NCBI GenBank assembly: GCA_022072055.1
Contig: JAJVIK010000005.1
Span: 77,557 to 141,556, forward strand
DNA: 64,000 nt
Reading direction: 5' to 3'
Origin: a bacterium
Lineage (GTDB): Bacteria > Hinthialibacterota > Hinthialibacteria > OLB16
The notes beneath the pieces are model-generated. The model was not told the DNA's origin, did not search any database, and saw only the letters and a program-made list of their open reading frames with translations. The translations under genes were made by a program, and so were the position numbers. Every line of letters starts with the position of its first letter. The stretch's first letter is position 1. Below are positions 26,801 through 35,900 of the stretch, piece by piece.

Positions 26801-29800
26801 GGCGACTGACAAATCAAACGATATTGCGCTCGCCGATTTCAACGAGGACGGCATCCTCGACGTGGCGGCAGTTCACGGGGTTGGGGGAACCGCCAAACCT
26901 TCCTATGTCTATCTTGGGAGCGCCTCGACGACGAACCCGTACTCCAGCTCGACGCCGATCCAGCTACCCAATGCCGACAGCTGGTCCGTGGAAGTGGGGG
27001 ACGTCGACCGAGATGGCGATATCGATATCGTGGAGGGAATCCTGTCAACATTTGGACAGGTCAATCGAGTTCATATCAATGGCGGGACTGGAACCGTTTG
27101 GACTCAAGTCGATGTCGGTGTCGATGCGGTCAGGACCGACGGCTCCGCGGTCGGGGACCTTGACGGGGACGGGGACCTGGACCTATCCGCAATCCAAGAG
27201 CATTCACCAAACGATCTTCGCTTATACCTGAATGACGGCACCACGGATCCCTGGAATGGTGTGGCGGGAATCCTTGTGGATCCATCATTCGGAAGTAATT
27301 CGACCAACAAAGGAGGAACCGTGGAGTTCGCGGATGTTGATGGAGATGGTGACCTCGATATCATAGCGGGCTTATACGAGAATGGCGGTGGGGCAGGAGA
27401 CAATGGGCTTGCAAACCGCCTCTACCGGCGTTGTCCTCTTTGCAGGCCGTCCTCTTCCTTTGCCACCTCCCTCACCATCGACACCGAACCCGGCAACATC
27501 CCCGACGCGCTCCTAACAGTCACCGACACCACACCGGACCACACCTCGATCCGCTACTACCTCTCCAACAACGGCGGCGCGCAGTGGTTCCAGGTGACAC
27601 CGGGAGTGTCGTTTGTTTTCCCAACCACCGGCAGTGATTTGCGCTGGCGGGCGGAGCTCGCTTCCCTCTCTCCGGTCGTGTCGGCCTCCATCCAGAGCGT
27701 GATGATCACCGGTTCCGTCGCCCCGACCGAGACCCCGACCGCCACGGCGACACAGACCGACACGCCGACGGTTACGGCAACCAGCACGAGCACTCCAACC
27801 GACACGTCCACTCCCTCGCCATCGAAGACTCCCGTCCCGCCAACCGCGACGCCCACTTGGACCGGCACGGAAACCGCCACGCCAACCAACACGGTGACTC
27901 CGCTCTATGGGACGCCGGTTCAGATCAAGGCGCCATCCGAGGCCACCAACGCGAACTTCGGCTATTCGGTGGCCGGGATCGGGGATGTCAACGGGGATGG
28001 CAAGGGGGACCTGATTGTCGGGGCGCCCGCGGCGGATGCTGATAGCCCAGCCCTTGCGGGGAAGGTCTATCTGGTGGATGGAGGGACCGCCGCGGTCCTG
28101 GGTGAATTCGCGGTCGCCTCCCCGGAAGTGGGCGGCCAGTTCGGATACTCGGTCGGGAGCGTTCCGGACACAAGTGGAAACGGAACTTGGGACGTTGTGA
28201 TCGGCGCCCGGCTGGGGGATGGCGGCTCCGCTCCAAGCGATCGGGGACGAGTGTTCCTTTTTGAAGGGTCCACTCGGAGCTTGATCCGGGAGCTCACCTC
28301 ACTCGGCGCGGATGGGATGGGCTACTTCGGCGCGGCGGTCGCCGGGATGGGCAGCGTCAACGGGGACAGCTTCGGCGATATCCTTGTGGGAGCCTATCAA
28401 GAGGACATTACACAGAATAACAGTGGGAGAGCCTATGTTTTCAGCGGGACCGCGAATCAGGTGATCCATGACCGTCAACCTCAGGCGCCCGCCGCGGACG
28501 GGAATTTCGGGTGGGCGGTGGCATCGGTTCCCGACACAAACAACGATGGCGCGCCCGATTTTGTGGTCGGGGCGATAAGAGACAATGGGAGTGTAACCGA
28601 GGAAGGGCAGGCCTACTTGTTCAGCGGTGCCACAGGAGCCCTCCTCCAAACCTTGGACAACCCGGATGGCGAGGTGGGGGGCCGTTTCGGATACGCCGTG
28701 GCGGGGGTCGAGGATGTCAATGGGGACGGCTGGGGGGATGTGGTGGTCGGGGCGCGTGACGAAGACCCCGGGACCAGTCCGGCCGCGGCGGGGCGTGTTC
28801 ATGTCTTCAGCGGCGCGACCGGAACGCACATAAGGGCAATCGCCTCTCCCAATGAGGAGATGAACGGTTTCTTCGGTTCCGCCTTGGCGGGGATCCCCGA
28901 TCTGGATGGGGATGGGTTCGGTGATATCCTTGCGGGCGCGTACCAGGAGGACCCGGGAGGAAGCCCGACCGAAGCGGGGCGGGTTTATGTCTTGAGCGGC
29001 GCGTCCGGCGCGGTGCTCCAAACCCTGGCGTCGCCTGAGGAAGGAGCCAATGGCTTCTTTGGATTCTCCGTGGCGGCGGTCCCGGACGCAAACAACGATG
29101 GGTACGCCGAAATCGCGGTGGGCGCGCGGTCGGAATACGCCGGTGGTGGCCCGGCGGGTTCCGGGCGTGTTTACCTCTTCTACTCTGTCCTTCCGCCCCT
29201 ACCGACCGCAACCGCTTCTCAAACCCCAACGGGGACGCAGACATCCACCTCTACCCAAACCCCGACTTCATCGGGCACCCACACCCGCACCGCGACCGGA
29301 ACAAACACCCGCACGGCCACGCCGACAGAGACGAATCTCCCGACTTCGTCTCCAACCGCCACCTCCACTCACACTTCCTTGCCAACCTCCACCGGCACGG
29401 CCACAAATACAGCAACCCCAACAAGCACGGGGACGAACACCGAGACACCCTTGCCCACCGAAACACAAACGCCTCAGCCCACGGCCACCGCCACGAACAC
29501 CGAGACCTCGCTTCCGACACACACCTCCACGCCAACCGCGAGTGTCACCCACACGCCTCTTCCTCCCACATCGACATCGACCAGAACCGCAACCGGCACA
29601 AACACGGTAACCCGCACGGCGACTCCGACCCGGACCGCCACCGGAACGAACACCCCCTCGGCCACGATCACAGAAACTCCCACCGCAACCCAGTTCGGCG
29701 CTCCCAGCTCGACCCCCACTCAAACCCCGACCGTGTCCGGGACCGCCACAGTGACTCCCACGGACACGATTTCGGAGACCCCCTCTCCGAGCGCTTCTGT

Positions 29801-30980
29801 AACTCAAACAGAAACCGCAAGCCCGACCACCACCGGAACGTTGACACCGAGCCCAACCGCGACCGCCACGCCGACACCTTCCGCAACTCTCGATGGACCC
29901 ACGCCGACGGCAACCGCCTCGCCCACGGCCACCGAGGTTCCACGCCTTGTGGATGTCATCCCGGACGACACCATCACCCTGGGGCCGGGGCTGGCCCGGT
30001 TCGCGTTTTCGTTCTCGGTGCCCATGAATCGGGAGGAAGCCCCCACGGTCACCTATGGGCGGGTGTTCCCCTTCGCCCTGGGAAGCCTGTTTCCGGACCC
30101 GGGCTGGACCAATGATTTCACTTGGGTTGGGGTCACCGAACTTCCCGATTTCCTCACCGATGGCTTGTATACATTGCGTGTGCGCAACGCGGAGACCTTG
30201 GATGGCGCGACTGTTCCTGAGGATTCCAGCCATCAATTCCGCTTCCTCAAGCAGAACCCGAACGACCTCACCGAGGGACGTGTGACCGATGAGGCGGTCA
30301 ACGCGCTCGGGATGGAGTGGGATCGCTCCGGGAACACGGATGTATCCGGGCACATCATCGGCAGCGCGCCGCAAGCGAACGGACCTTACGATGTCGTGGC
30401 GGGAGTCGGATCCTCGCAGGATGCCTTTATCCATCTCGGCCTGAACAGCGACACCGCTTACTTCTATCGCATATATGAGGTCTCCCTGAACAAGGGGAAC
30501 GCCTCGACGGTTCGACAGCTCACCAACACCTTTGATGGCCGCACCCTGGCGCTCTTGGCCAACGGTCGCGCCGAGGGGATCTCCTACAACAAGATGCGGA
30601 TTTCGTGGGAGAGCGATGACAATCCGAGCACGGTCGGATTCCGGGTCCGTCGCGCCACGCACCGGAACGCACTCGGTGACTGCGGCGAGAATCCGGGGAG
30701 CATCATCGCGGAAGCCACTTCCGAGGTGACAGCGGCGACCGATGAGGGGCTTCATTCCAACACCGTGTACTTCTATGACATCTGTTTGTTGGACCAGGAA
30801 GGGAACACCTCGCGCTTGGAAAACCCATTTGTCGGCAGGACCCTCGGCATGGATCCCAATGGAGACGGCACGGTGGACGCTCAGGACTTGCTGTGGTTCC
30901 TTGACGCGGCGACCAAGGGTCAGGAAACGCAGGATATCCTGATCGAATTCTCGCTTCAGTGGGACACGTCGGTGGAATGA
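23814..30980 (+). CDS. giant secreted FG-GAP/VCBS repeat protein with Thr/Pro linkers and dockerin-like C-terminus
   Basis: 2388 aa; GGAGAG eight bases before ATG. Signal peptide ends near ACAWPA. Residues about 70-1210 hold roughly 20 VCBS-type repeats, each with a calcium loop such as DGDGDLDLV and a NRLYLNNGT strand; these build beta-propellers. A Thr/Pro linker (about 1304-1363) leads to an integrin-type FG-GAP propeller (about 1365-1795; FGYSVAGIGDVNGDG). A second, 245-residue Thr/Pro linker is followed by a C-terminal module (2044-2388) with two fibronectin-III-like domains and DPNGDGTVDAQDLLWFLD, a dockerin/EF-hand-like loop. The C-terminal module is nearly identical to that of the protein at 32976. 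Probably a calcium-stabilised surface or matrix protein; ligand unknown. Confidence 0.9.
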   Translation: MRRLICLILPGVLVFGSACAWPATPGLPFTEDFSATSLRDATRTTANWDTAAGELLAPPAKRLYGAAFGSVTPFSFSSAMSTTDLATGDMDGDGDLDLVAVNKNQVNQLFLNSGTSSPFSGVTAKDITTDALDTVGGDIGDVDNDGDLDFVVGVLNAGNRLYLNNGTSDPFAGAVGIVIDSDNLKTYDVALADFDNDGDLDLLATTLSDAASMLYLNDGVGNPWDTATPKAIGTATQNVFTQEVVDLDGDGYLDIVFPAENSNSRAFFNNGTSDPFNGVSAFEFTKPTNRAQGVAVGDLDGDGDVDVVFNEDGVSAGEVNYLFLNNGTATPFNGVTAKQITSDANRGFPARIADLNNDGALDVIIGNAGAGSGEINRIYFNNGTADPYSGVSGINLGTETDVTRALVAGDFDGDGDIDIVAGNNGQANRLYLNPANENPWNGVGGSDVGSDTYSTVRIAVADINGDGKLDVVAGNDNMASSHRNRLYLNNGTATPFNGVVGTNVGSESRRVAGIGIADFNGDGRLDIAFANGVAESQVNRLFLNDGAGDPFDMATGVDITSDTHHSRAIKVGDIDNDGDIDVVIANTSDNNRLYRNSGNGLAWTGTNIATDPGTTLDILIGDFNGDGWPDVIAGNSDGPETLYLNDKTGDPFDTLGGVNLPLPGGGGTHSYLAAGDVDRDGHLDVIAADPNAGLEGSILYLNNGTSSPFTGVTPISIPDTSTGRPLMQLCDVDGDGDLDLLSYDYGESVWVHLNNGTSNPWEGVSSINIAGSNVSQGNSIVCADVDNDGDLDLVQGVEGGTTKLYLSTAADNGGLHPWNANGFYGTQLPGLAATHGLAFGDVDGDGDIDLVEGDRSGGPPLYTLNNGTSDPYQGQTPTAIGSDMYRTTDVRLADIDNDGDLDLLTANGGEAVLSGIVAQPNRLYLNNGTSTPWSPLTALTIGTIDYATRKIAVGDVDGDGDLDVVTAEQSLSPNHLYLNDGSSAPFVGLAAADIGAATDKSNDIALADFNEDGILDVAAVHGVGGTAKPSYVYLGSASTTNPYSSSTPIQLPNADSWSVEVGDVDRDGDIDIVEGILSTFGQVNRVHINGGTGTVWTQVDVGVDAVRTDGSAVGDLDGDGDLDLSAIQEHSPNDLRLYLNDGTTDPWNGVAGILVDPSFGSNSTNKGGTVEFADVDGDGDLDIIAGLYENGGGAGDNGLANRLYRRCPLCRPSSSFATSLTIDTEPGNIPDALLTVTDTTPDHTSIRYYLSNNGGAQWFQVTPGVSFVFPTTGSDLRWRAELASLSPVVSASIQSVMITGSVAPTETPTATATQTDTPTVTATSTSTPTDTSTPSPSKTPVPPTATPTWTGTETATPTNTVTPLYGTPVQIKAPSEATNANFGYSVAGIGDVNGDGKGDLIVGAPAADADSPALAGKVYLVDGGTAAVLGEFAVASPEVGGQFGYSVGSVPDTSGNGTWDVVIGARLGDGGSAPSDRGRVFLFEGSTRSLIRELTSLGADGMGYFGAAVAGMGSVNGDSFGDILVGAYQEDITQNNSGRAYVFSGTANQVIHDRQPQAPAADGNFGWAVASVPDTNNDGAPDFVVGAIRDNGSVTEEGQAYLFSGATGALLQTLDNPDGEVGGRFGYAVAGVEDVNGDGWGDVVVGARDEDPGTSPAAAGRVHVFSGATGTHIRAIASPNEEMNGFFGSALAGIPDLDGDGFGDILAGAYQEDPGGSPTEAGRVYVLSGASGAVLQTLASPEEGANGFFGFSVAAVPDANNDGYAEIAVGARSEYAGGGPAGSGRVYLFYSVLPPLPTATASQTPTGTQTSTSTQTPTSSGTHTRTATGTNTRTATPTETNLPTSSPTATSTHTSLPTSTGTATNTATPTSTGTNTETPLPTETQTPQPTATATNTETSLPTHTSTPTASVTHTPLPPTSTSTRTATGTNTVTRTATPTRTATGTNTPSATITETPTATQFGAPSSTPTQTPTVSGTATVTPTDTISETPSPSASVTQTETASPTTTGTLTPSPTATATPTPSATLDGPTPTATASPTATEVPRLVDVIPDDTITLGPGLARFAFSFSVPMNREEAPTVTYGRVFPFALGSLFPDPGWTNDFTWVGVTELPDFLTDGLYTLRVRNAETLDGATVPEDSSHQFRFLKQNPNDLTEGRVTDEAVNALGMEWDRSGNTDVSGHIIGSAPQANGPYDVVAGVGSSQDAFIHLGLNSDTAYFYRIYEVSLNKGNASTVRQLTNTFDGRTLALLANGRAEGISYNKMRISWESDDNPSTVGFRVRRATHRNALGDCGENPGSIIAEATSEVTAATDEGLHSNTVYFYDICLLDQEGNTSRLENPFVGRTLGMDPNGDGTVDAQDLLWFLDAATKGQETQDILIEFSLQWDTSVE
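29206..29940 (+). repeat. low-complexity Thr/Pro linker-coding repeat
   Basis: Degenerate tandem repeat of ACN CCN ACN codons coding the second linker of the FG-GAP protein; similar tracts occur at 27722-27900, 34855-35620, 58886-58980 and 63700-63890. Prone to slippage and recombination between genes. Confidence 0.8.
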
Positions 30981-31000
30981 CGGCGGCCCCACGGAAACGC

Positions 31001-31070
31001 CGGAATCCACGGAAGGATCGGAATGGATTGTAACCTTCCCGGGCGGTGATTCGGTAATAGGGGGAGAGAG
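31001..31070 (+). repeat. intergenic repeat, copy 2 (upstream of beta-helix gene)
   Basis: Imperfect copy of 23588-23658 lying just after the FG-GAP gene and 76 bases before the -35 box of the next promoter. The remaining intergenic bases (30981-31284) contain the promoter and no other recognised element. Confidence 0.65.
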
Positions 31071-31146
31071 GGGTCCGACCACGGGAGGCCAAGAGGCAAA
31101 CCGAGAATCGAACGACACGCCGGGCAAAGGGTGTGCAAAACCGCGC

Positions 31147-31175
31147 TTGTCGTGCCGTCATCACTCTGTTACCTT
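31147..31175 (+). promoter_or_regulatory. promoter TTGTCG-17-TACCTT of the beta-helix gene
   Basis: TTGTCG at 31147-31152, 17-base spacer, TACCTT at 31170-31175; the ATG is at 31285, so the predicted leader is about 100 bases. Same layout as upstream of the FG-GAP gene. Confidence 0.55.
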
Positions 31176-31284
31176 TATCTAACCTTGCTCCGCTTTGATC
31201 CGGCTCCGATGGCAAGGGGCGCGCGGGCTCGCGTTGGCGCCCGCCCCGACGCCGCGCAATTTGTGTGAACCAGGAGGGAAACCC

Positions 31285-32949
31285 ATGAGTACCAAGTCCG
31301 TGATCCTTTTGGGGATGCTGATCCTCCTGCAGGTCCCGGCTGCGGCCACGGAGTATTACGTGGATATCCAGAACGGGAGCAACCAGACCGGGGATGGAAA
31401 CATCGGCAATCCCTGGCGCAACATCACCTACGCGCTGGCGCAGATTTCCGGCACGGGGCACACGATCCATGTTGCCCCGGGGGTGTATGACAAGTCGCAG
31501 GACGCCGGGGGGTTATCGGAATCTTTCCCGATCCAGATGGAAACGGGTGTTTCGATTGTGGGCGACCAGGGAGCCGCGGTCACTGTCCTGGACGCGCTGA
31601 ACCAGAGTCCCAGGACGCGGGTCATTCAGGCGGTGAGCATCGCGGCGGGAACTGTCTTGCAGGGACTGACAATCAAGAATGGGCAGGCATCGGATAGCGG
31701 CGGTGGGATCTATATGAGTTCCTCGTCGATGACGGTTCAGGATTGTATTATTGAATCGAACGCGGCTTCCTCTTCTTTTTCTTCCACGTATGGGGGAGGG
31801 ATATACATTAGCGGCGGGTTCAGCAACACACCACTGATTGATGGTTGTATCATCCGAAACAATTCCACAGTCACTTCTTCTTCAAATGGTATTGCATTTG
31901 GCGGGGGAGTGTTTGTCTCAGGTGCGGTGCCAACTATTACAGACAATTCAATCATCGGAAACTCAGCAAGTCAGGCTGTATATTCTAATCCGACGTACGG
32001 TGGTGGAATTCATCTTTCTAGTTGCCCAGGGTCCTCCATCACGAGGAACATCATTGTAAGCAACAGCCTTTCCTCAACGGATTATGCTTATGGGGGAGGG
32101 TTATACTTGATTTCATCCAGTGGTTCTATCTCACGAAACCTCATCAAAGCGAACACGTTAGGTTCGCAGGGGACTCGAGCCGGAGGAGGTATCTATATTT
32201 CCGGGAGTTACTCGGGGGCTCCAAGCATCATAAGAAATGAAATCCTCGGCAATGACCTGCAGGGCCTCTATATTGGGTCGTCGCAAGTCATGAACAATAC
32301 AGTGGCCCGTAATGGTACCAACGGAGTTTACGTTATTGGATCAGCAAGTATCATCAACAACTCAATTGTAAACAACGGATCGCATGGCCTCTATGGCTCT
32401 AGTTCAGGGAATACAACCGTTCGGAACAATGTGATTGCGAGTAACTCTGGCTACGCCATGTACGAGGCAGCAATTGGTTTCGATTTCACAGCCGACTACA
32501 ATCTCCTTTACAGTAACCCCTCCGGACTGTGCTTCGACGAGGGAACCACACCCATCGGAACACTCGCTCAACTCAACATCACCTCCGGTTACACCAACAA
32601 TCTCGAGGGGAATCCGATCTTCGCGGACGAGGCCTCCGACAACTACCGCCTCACCTCCACCTCCCCCGCCAAGGACGCCGGGTCCTCCACCAGCGCGCCG
32701 ACCGATGACGCCGACGGCGAACCGCGCCCCAATGGGGCCGGATATGACATCGGTGCGGATGAGTATTACGCCCCCCACGCCGCCGATACAAACACCAATT
32801 ATGTGATCGAAAACTTCGAGATGCTCCGCTGGGTGGATGATTGGGCCAACAGCCTCATCACCCAAGGCCAACTGGATGAACTCAAGGCGATCTGGTCTTG
32901 CCTCAACGGATACAAATCCGATGGCTTTGGTGGATTCACCTGCCGCTGA
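31285..32949 (+). CDS. secreted parallel beta-helix (pectate-lyase-fold) protein
   Basis: 554 aa; AGGAGG seven bases before ATG 31285 and a signal peptide ending PAAATEYY fix the start. After YYVDIQNGSN...GNPWRNITYAL, typical of DUF1565-type beta-helix proteins, the chain consists of about 22-residue coils such as GGGIYMSSSSMTVQDCIIE, with Asn ladders (IIRNNS, IIGNSA, IIVSNS). The ending YDIGADEYY is the common close of this fold. The last 45 residues (ENFEMLRWVDDW...) are an extra helical tail of unknown role. No clear lyase residues, so binding or polysaccharide cleavage are both possible. Bases 31740-32560 are visibly more AT-rich than the neighbours. Confidence 0.88.
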   Translation: MSTKSVILLGMLILLQVPAAATEYYVDIQNGSNQTGDGNIGNPWRNITYALAQISGTGHTIHVAPGVYDKSQDAGGLSESFPIQMETGVSIVGDQGAAVTVLDALNQSPRTRVIQAVSIAAGTVLQGLTIKNGQASDSGGGIYMSSSSMTVQDCIIESNAASSSFSSTYGGGIYISGGFSNTPLIDGCIIRNNSTVTSSSNGIAFGGGVFVSGAVPTITDNSIIGNSASQAVYSNPTYGGGIHLSSCPGSSITRNIIVSNSLSSTDYAYGGGLYLISSSGSISRNLIKANTLGSQGTRAGGGIYISGSYSGAPSIIRNEILGNDLQGLYIGSSQVMNNTVARNGTNGVYVIGSASIINNSIVNNGSHGLYGSSSGNTTVRNNVIASNSGYAMYEAAIGFDFTADYNLLYSNPSGLCFDEGTTPIGTLAQLNITSGYTNNLEGNPIFADEASDNYRLTSTSPAKDAGSSTSAPTDDADGEPRPNGAGYDIGADEYYAPHAADTNTNYVIENFEMLRWVDDWANSLITQGQLDELKAIWSCLNGYKSDGFGGFTCR

Positions 32950-32975
32950 GGTCGCGGAGCCGACAGGAGCGCAAG

Positions 32976-35900
32976 GTGAGAAACGACCGCGTTTCCCGTG
33001 GGACAGGCATCCTGCTTGTCGGGGGGTGGGAAAAGGACAGGCAAGATGGCTGTCCCCCCAGCTTGGGCGCGCTCCTGCTCCTCCTGTTCACTCTCCCCGC
33101 GTTCGCCGATATCACCGGAAGCCGGAGTCTCCCCGGAAGCTATGTGGGGGCCACGACGGCCCATGTGGAAATCGCGCTCACGATAACCGGCGCCACCCCG
33201 GTGTATGGAGCCGTGGTTGAAGAGACGATTCCATCGGGATGGAACCTCGCATCGTCCTCGCCAACACAGGATAAGTTCTCATCCTCAACAAACAAGATCG
33301 CCTGGCTGATTACAGATGCAAGTGGACTGGACTCGCAAACACTCGAATATGATGTACTTGTTCCGTTGGGACAGACCGGAAGCAGCGTGTTCTCTGGCCA
33401 AATCCATTACTTACTGGAGGATGTGGAAACTTCAGTCACCATGGGTGGTAACACAAGTCTGCCTCAGTCCACGCCAACGACGACGCCGACACAGACCATT
33501 ACCGGGACACCGACACAAACCGGGACCCCCACAAACACGGCGACGGTGACCCCCACACTCAATCCACTTGCGCTTTCCGGCAGCCGCGACTTGCCCTTGG
33601 ATTATTCTCCCGGGCTTCCGGTGGAGGTGAGTGTGTTCTTGGACACCGACGCATCGGTTCCCCTTAAGGGTGTGATCCTTGAGGAGACCTTGCCCGCCGG
33701 CTGGAGTGTCACGGCCTCCACGCCCGCTGTGGACGCCTTCGATTCCGATAGCGGCAAGGCGCGGTGGCTGCTGGTCGATATGACCACGGTGGCTGACCAA
33801 ACGGTCGATTACCGCCTGCTTCCTCCGATTACTGACACCGGGAACAAGACCTTTAGTGGATCACAAAGCATCCGCCTGTCGAATACAGGATATATCATCA
33901 CGATGGGAGGAGAGACAAACCTTCCGAAAGCCCTGCCAACTTCGACGCCGACCGTAACACCGACTTTCACGCGCACGTTGACACACACGCAGACCGCTAC
34001 ACCCACCAGGACCCCCACACTGGACCCCAATGCACTTATCGGAACGCGGAATCTCCCCGCGAATTACCTGCCCGGCGAACCGTTGGAGGTTCAGGTAACC
34101 CTCAACTTGAACGAAGCGTCACCCGCCAAGGGCCTGATCCTCCAGGAGACGGTCCCCTCCGGTTGGCTGGTTCTCGATTCCACGCCCGGAGTGGATGCGT
34201 TCAATTCATCGAGCAGCCAAGCCCGATGGCTTCTGATGGACATATCGGGGCTCCCCGACAGCGTGGTCGAATACCGTGTCCTGTCCCCGATCACCGCGTC
34301 CGGCCAGCAGGCATTCAGCGGAACACTGCATGTCCGCGCGGCGAACAGCGACTACTCCCTGGCGGTGGGAGGGGAGAGCCTTCTCCCCCAGGGACCGCCA
34401 TCCTTGACCCCCACGCGAACCATCACAAACACCCCCACGATCTCCCCCACCCGAACGCGGACCCCCACTCGATCCCCAACGATTGCCCCGGCTCGAGTTG
34501 TCGGGATTCGGGAGTTGCCGCTCCAATACGCCCCGGGGCAGACTGTCAGCGGCCGGATCCGATTGGAGATCGGCCCCGAATCCCCGCCCAAGGGGTTGAT
34601 TGTATCGGATCAGCTTCCCTCGGGCTGGCTGCTGCTCTCCTCCAATCCCACGGCCAATGCCTTCAATTCGACCTCCGGCGAGGCTCGCTGGTTGCTCGCC
34701 AGCATCGCGGGGCTTGGGGATGGGTTCGTCGACTTCGAGGCGCTGGTGCCCATCACGGAGAGTGGAGCGAAATCGTTTCAGGGAACCTTGAGCGCGCGAC
34801 TCGAATCGTCGGAGTATGTCATCCCCGTGATCGGCCACAATCAGGTCGGGCAGACCCCCCGCGCCACGGACACCCCCTCACGGACTTCGACCTCCACTCG
34901 GACCCCCACGGATAGCGCCACGTTTACGCCCACGACAACCTCGATCCCAACTCATTCTTTCACTCCGACCGGGACAAGCTCCTTTACCCCCATTCCAATT
35001 GACACCGATACACCGAGCGCGACCCCGACAGGGACCGCCACGCTCACGAAGACACCGACGCCAACCCATTCGGGCACGCAGACACCAACCGCAACCAGTT
35101 CACCTACAATCACGGAAACCGCCACCGGCACGGACACCCAGACGCCGACACAAACGGTCACGCATACCGTGACGGAATCACACACACCGTCCTCAACGAT
35201 TACCGAAACGCCGACGAACACCCAAATCGGAGCGCCGACCTCCACGCCAACCCCAACCACGACCGACACGTTGCCACCCACCGCAAGCGCCTCCCCCACG
35301 GCTTCCGGAACGGACACGCCTCCCCTGAACACAGCCACGGTGACACGCACAGGGACCGCCACGCCCTCTCGATCCTTCACTCTCACAAGGACCCCCACCG
35401 GGTCGATGACTCCCTCTCCGACCATCACCCAGACCCCCACCGCGACCCAGTTCGGCGCGCCCAGCTCAACCCCCACCGAGACCGCGACCATTTCCGGAAC
35501 GGCGACAATCACCGTAACCCCAACGGATTCACGGACCCCGACTCCAAGCGCAACACGGACCCTGACCCCAAGCCCATCCACAAGCGCCACGGCCACACCC
35601 TCCGCCACGGTGGTCGGTATCCCGCTCCTTGTGGATGTTATCCCGGATGAGAGCATCACCATCGGGGTCGGAGACGCCATCTTCTCGTTCACCTTTTCTC
35701 ACCCGATGGACCGTGACCGGGATCCATCCGTGACATTCGGCACTCCGCCGCTGTATAACATCGGCCTGCGGTTCACTCCCGCGCCGGGATGGGTGGACGA
35801 TTTTACCTGGTACGGCGGCGTGCAACTTCAGAGCTTTGTCAGCGACGGCTTGTACACGCTGCGGGTCACTGACGCGCGGACCGCCACGGGGGCGTCCATC

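Noticed and set aside
29268-31127. 619-residue open frame on the minus strand opposite the FG-GAP gene
   Set aside because: Gly/Arg/Ser-rich mirror of Thr/Pro codons and the C-terminal module; no ribosome site or known domain.
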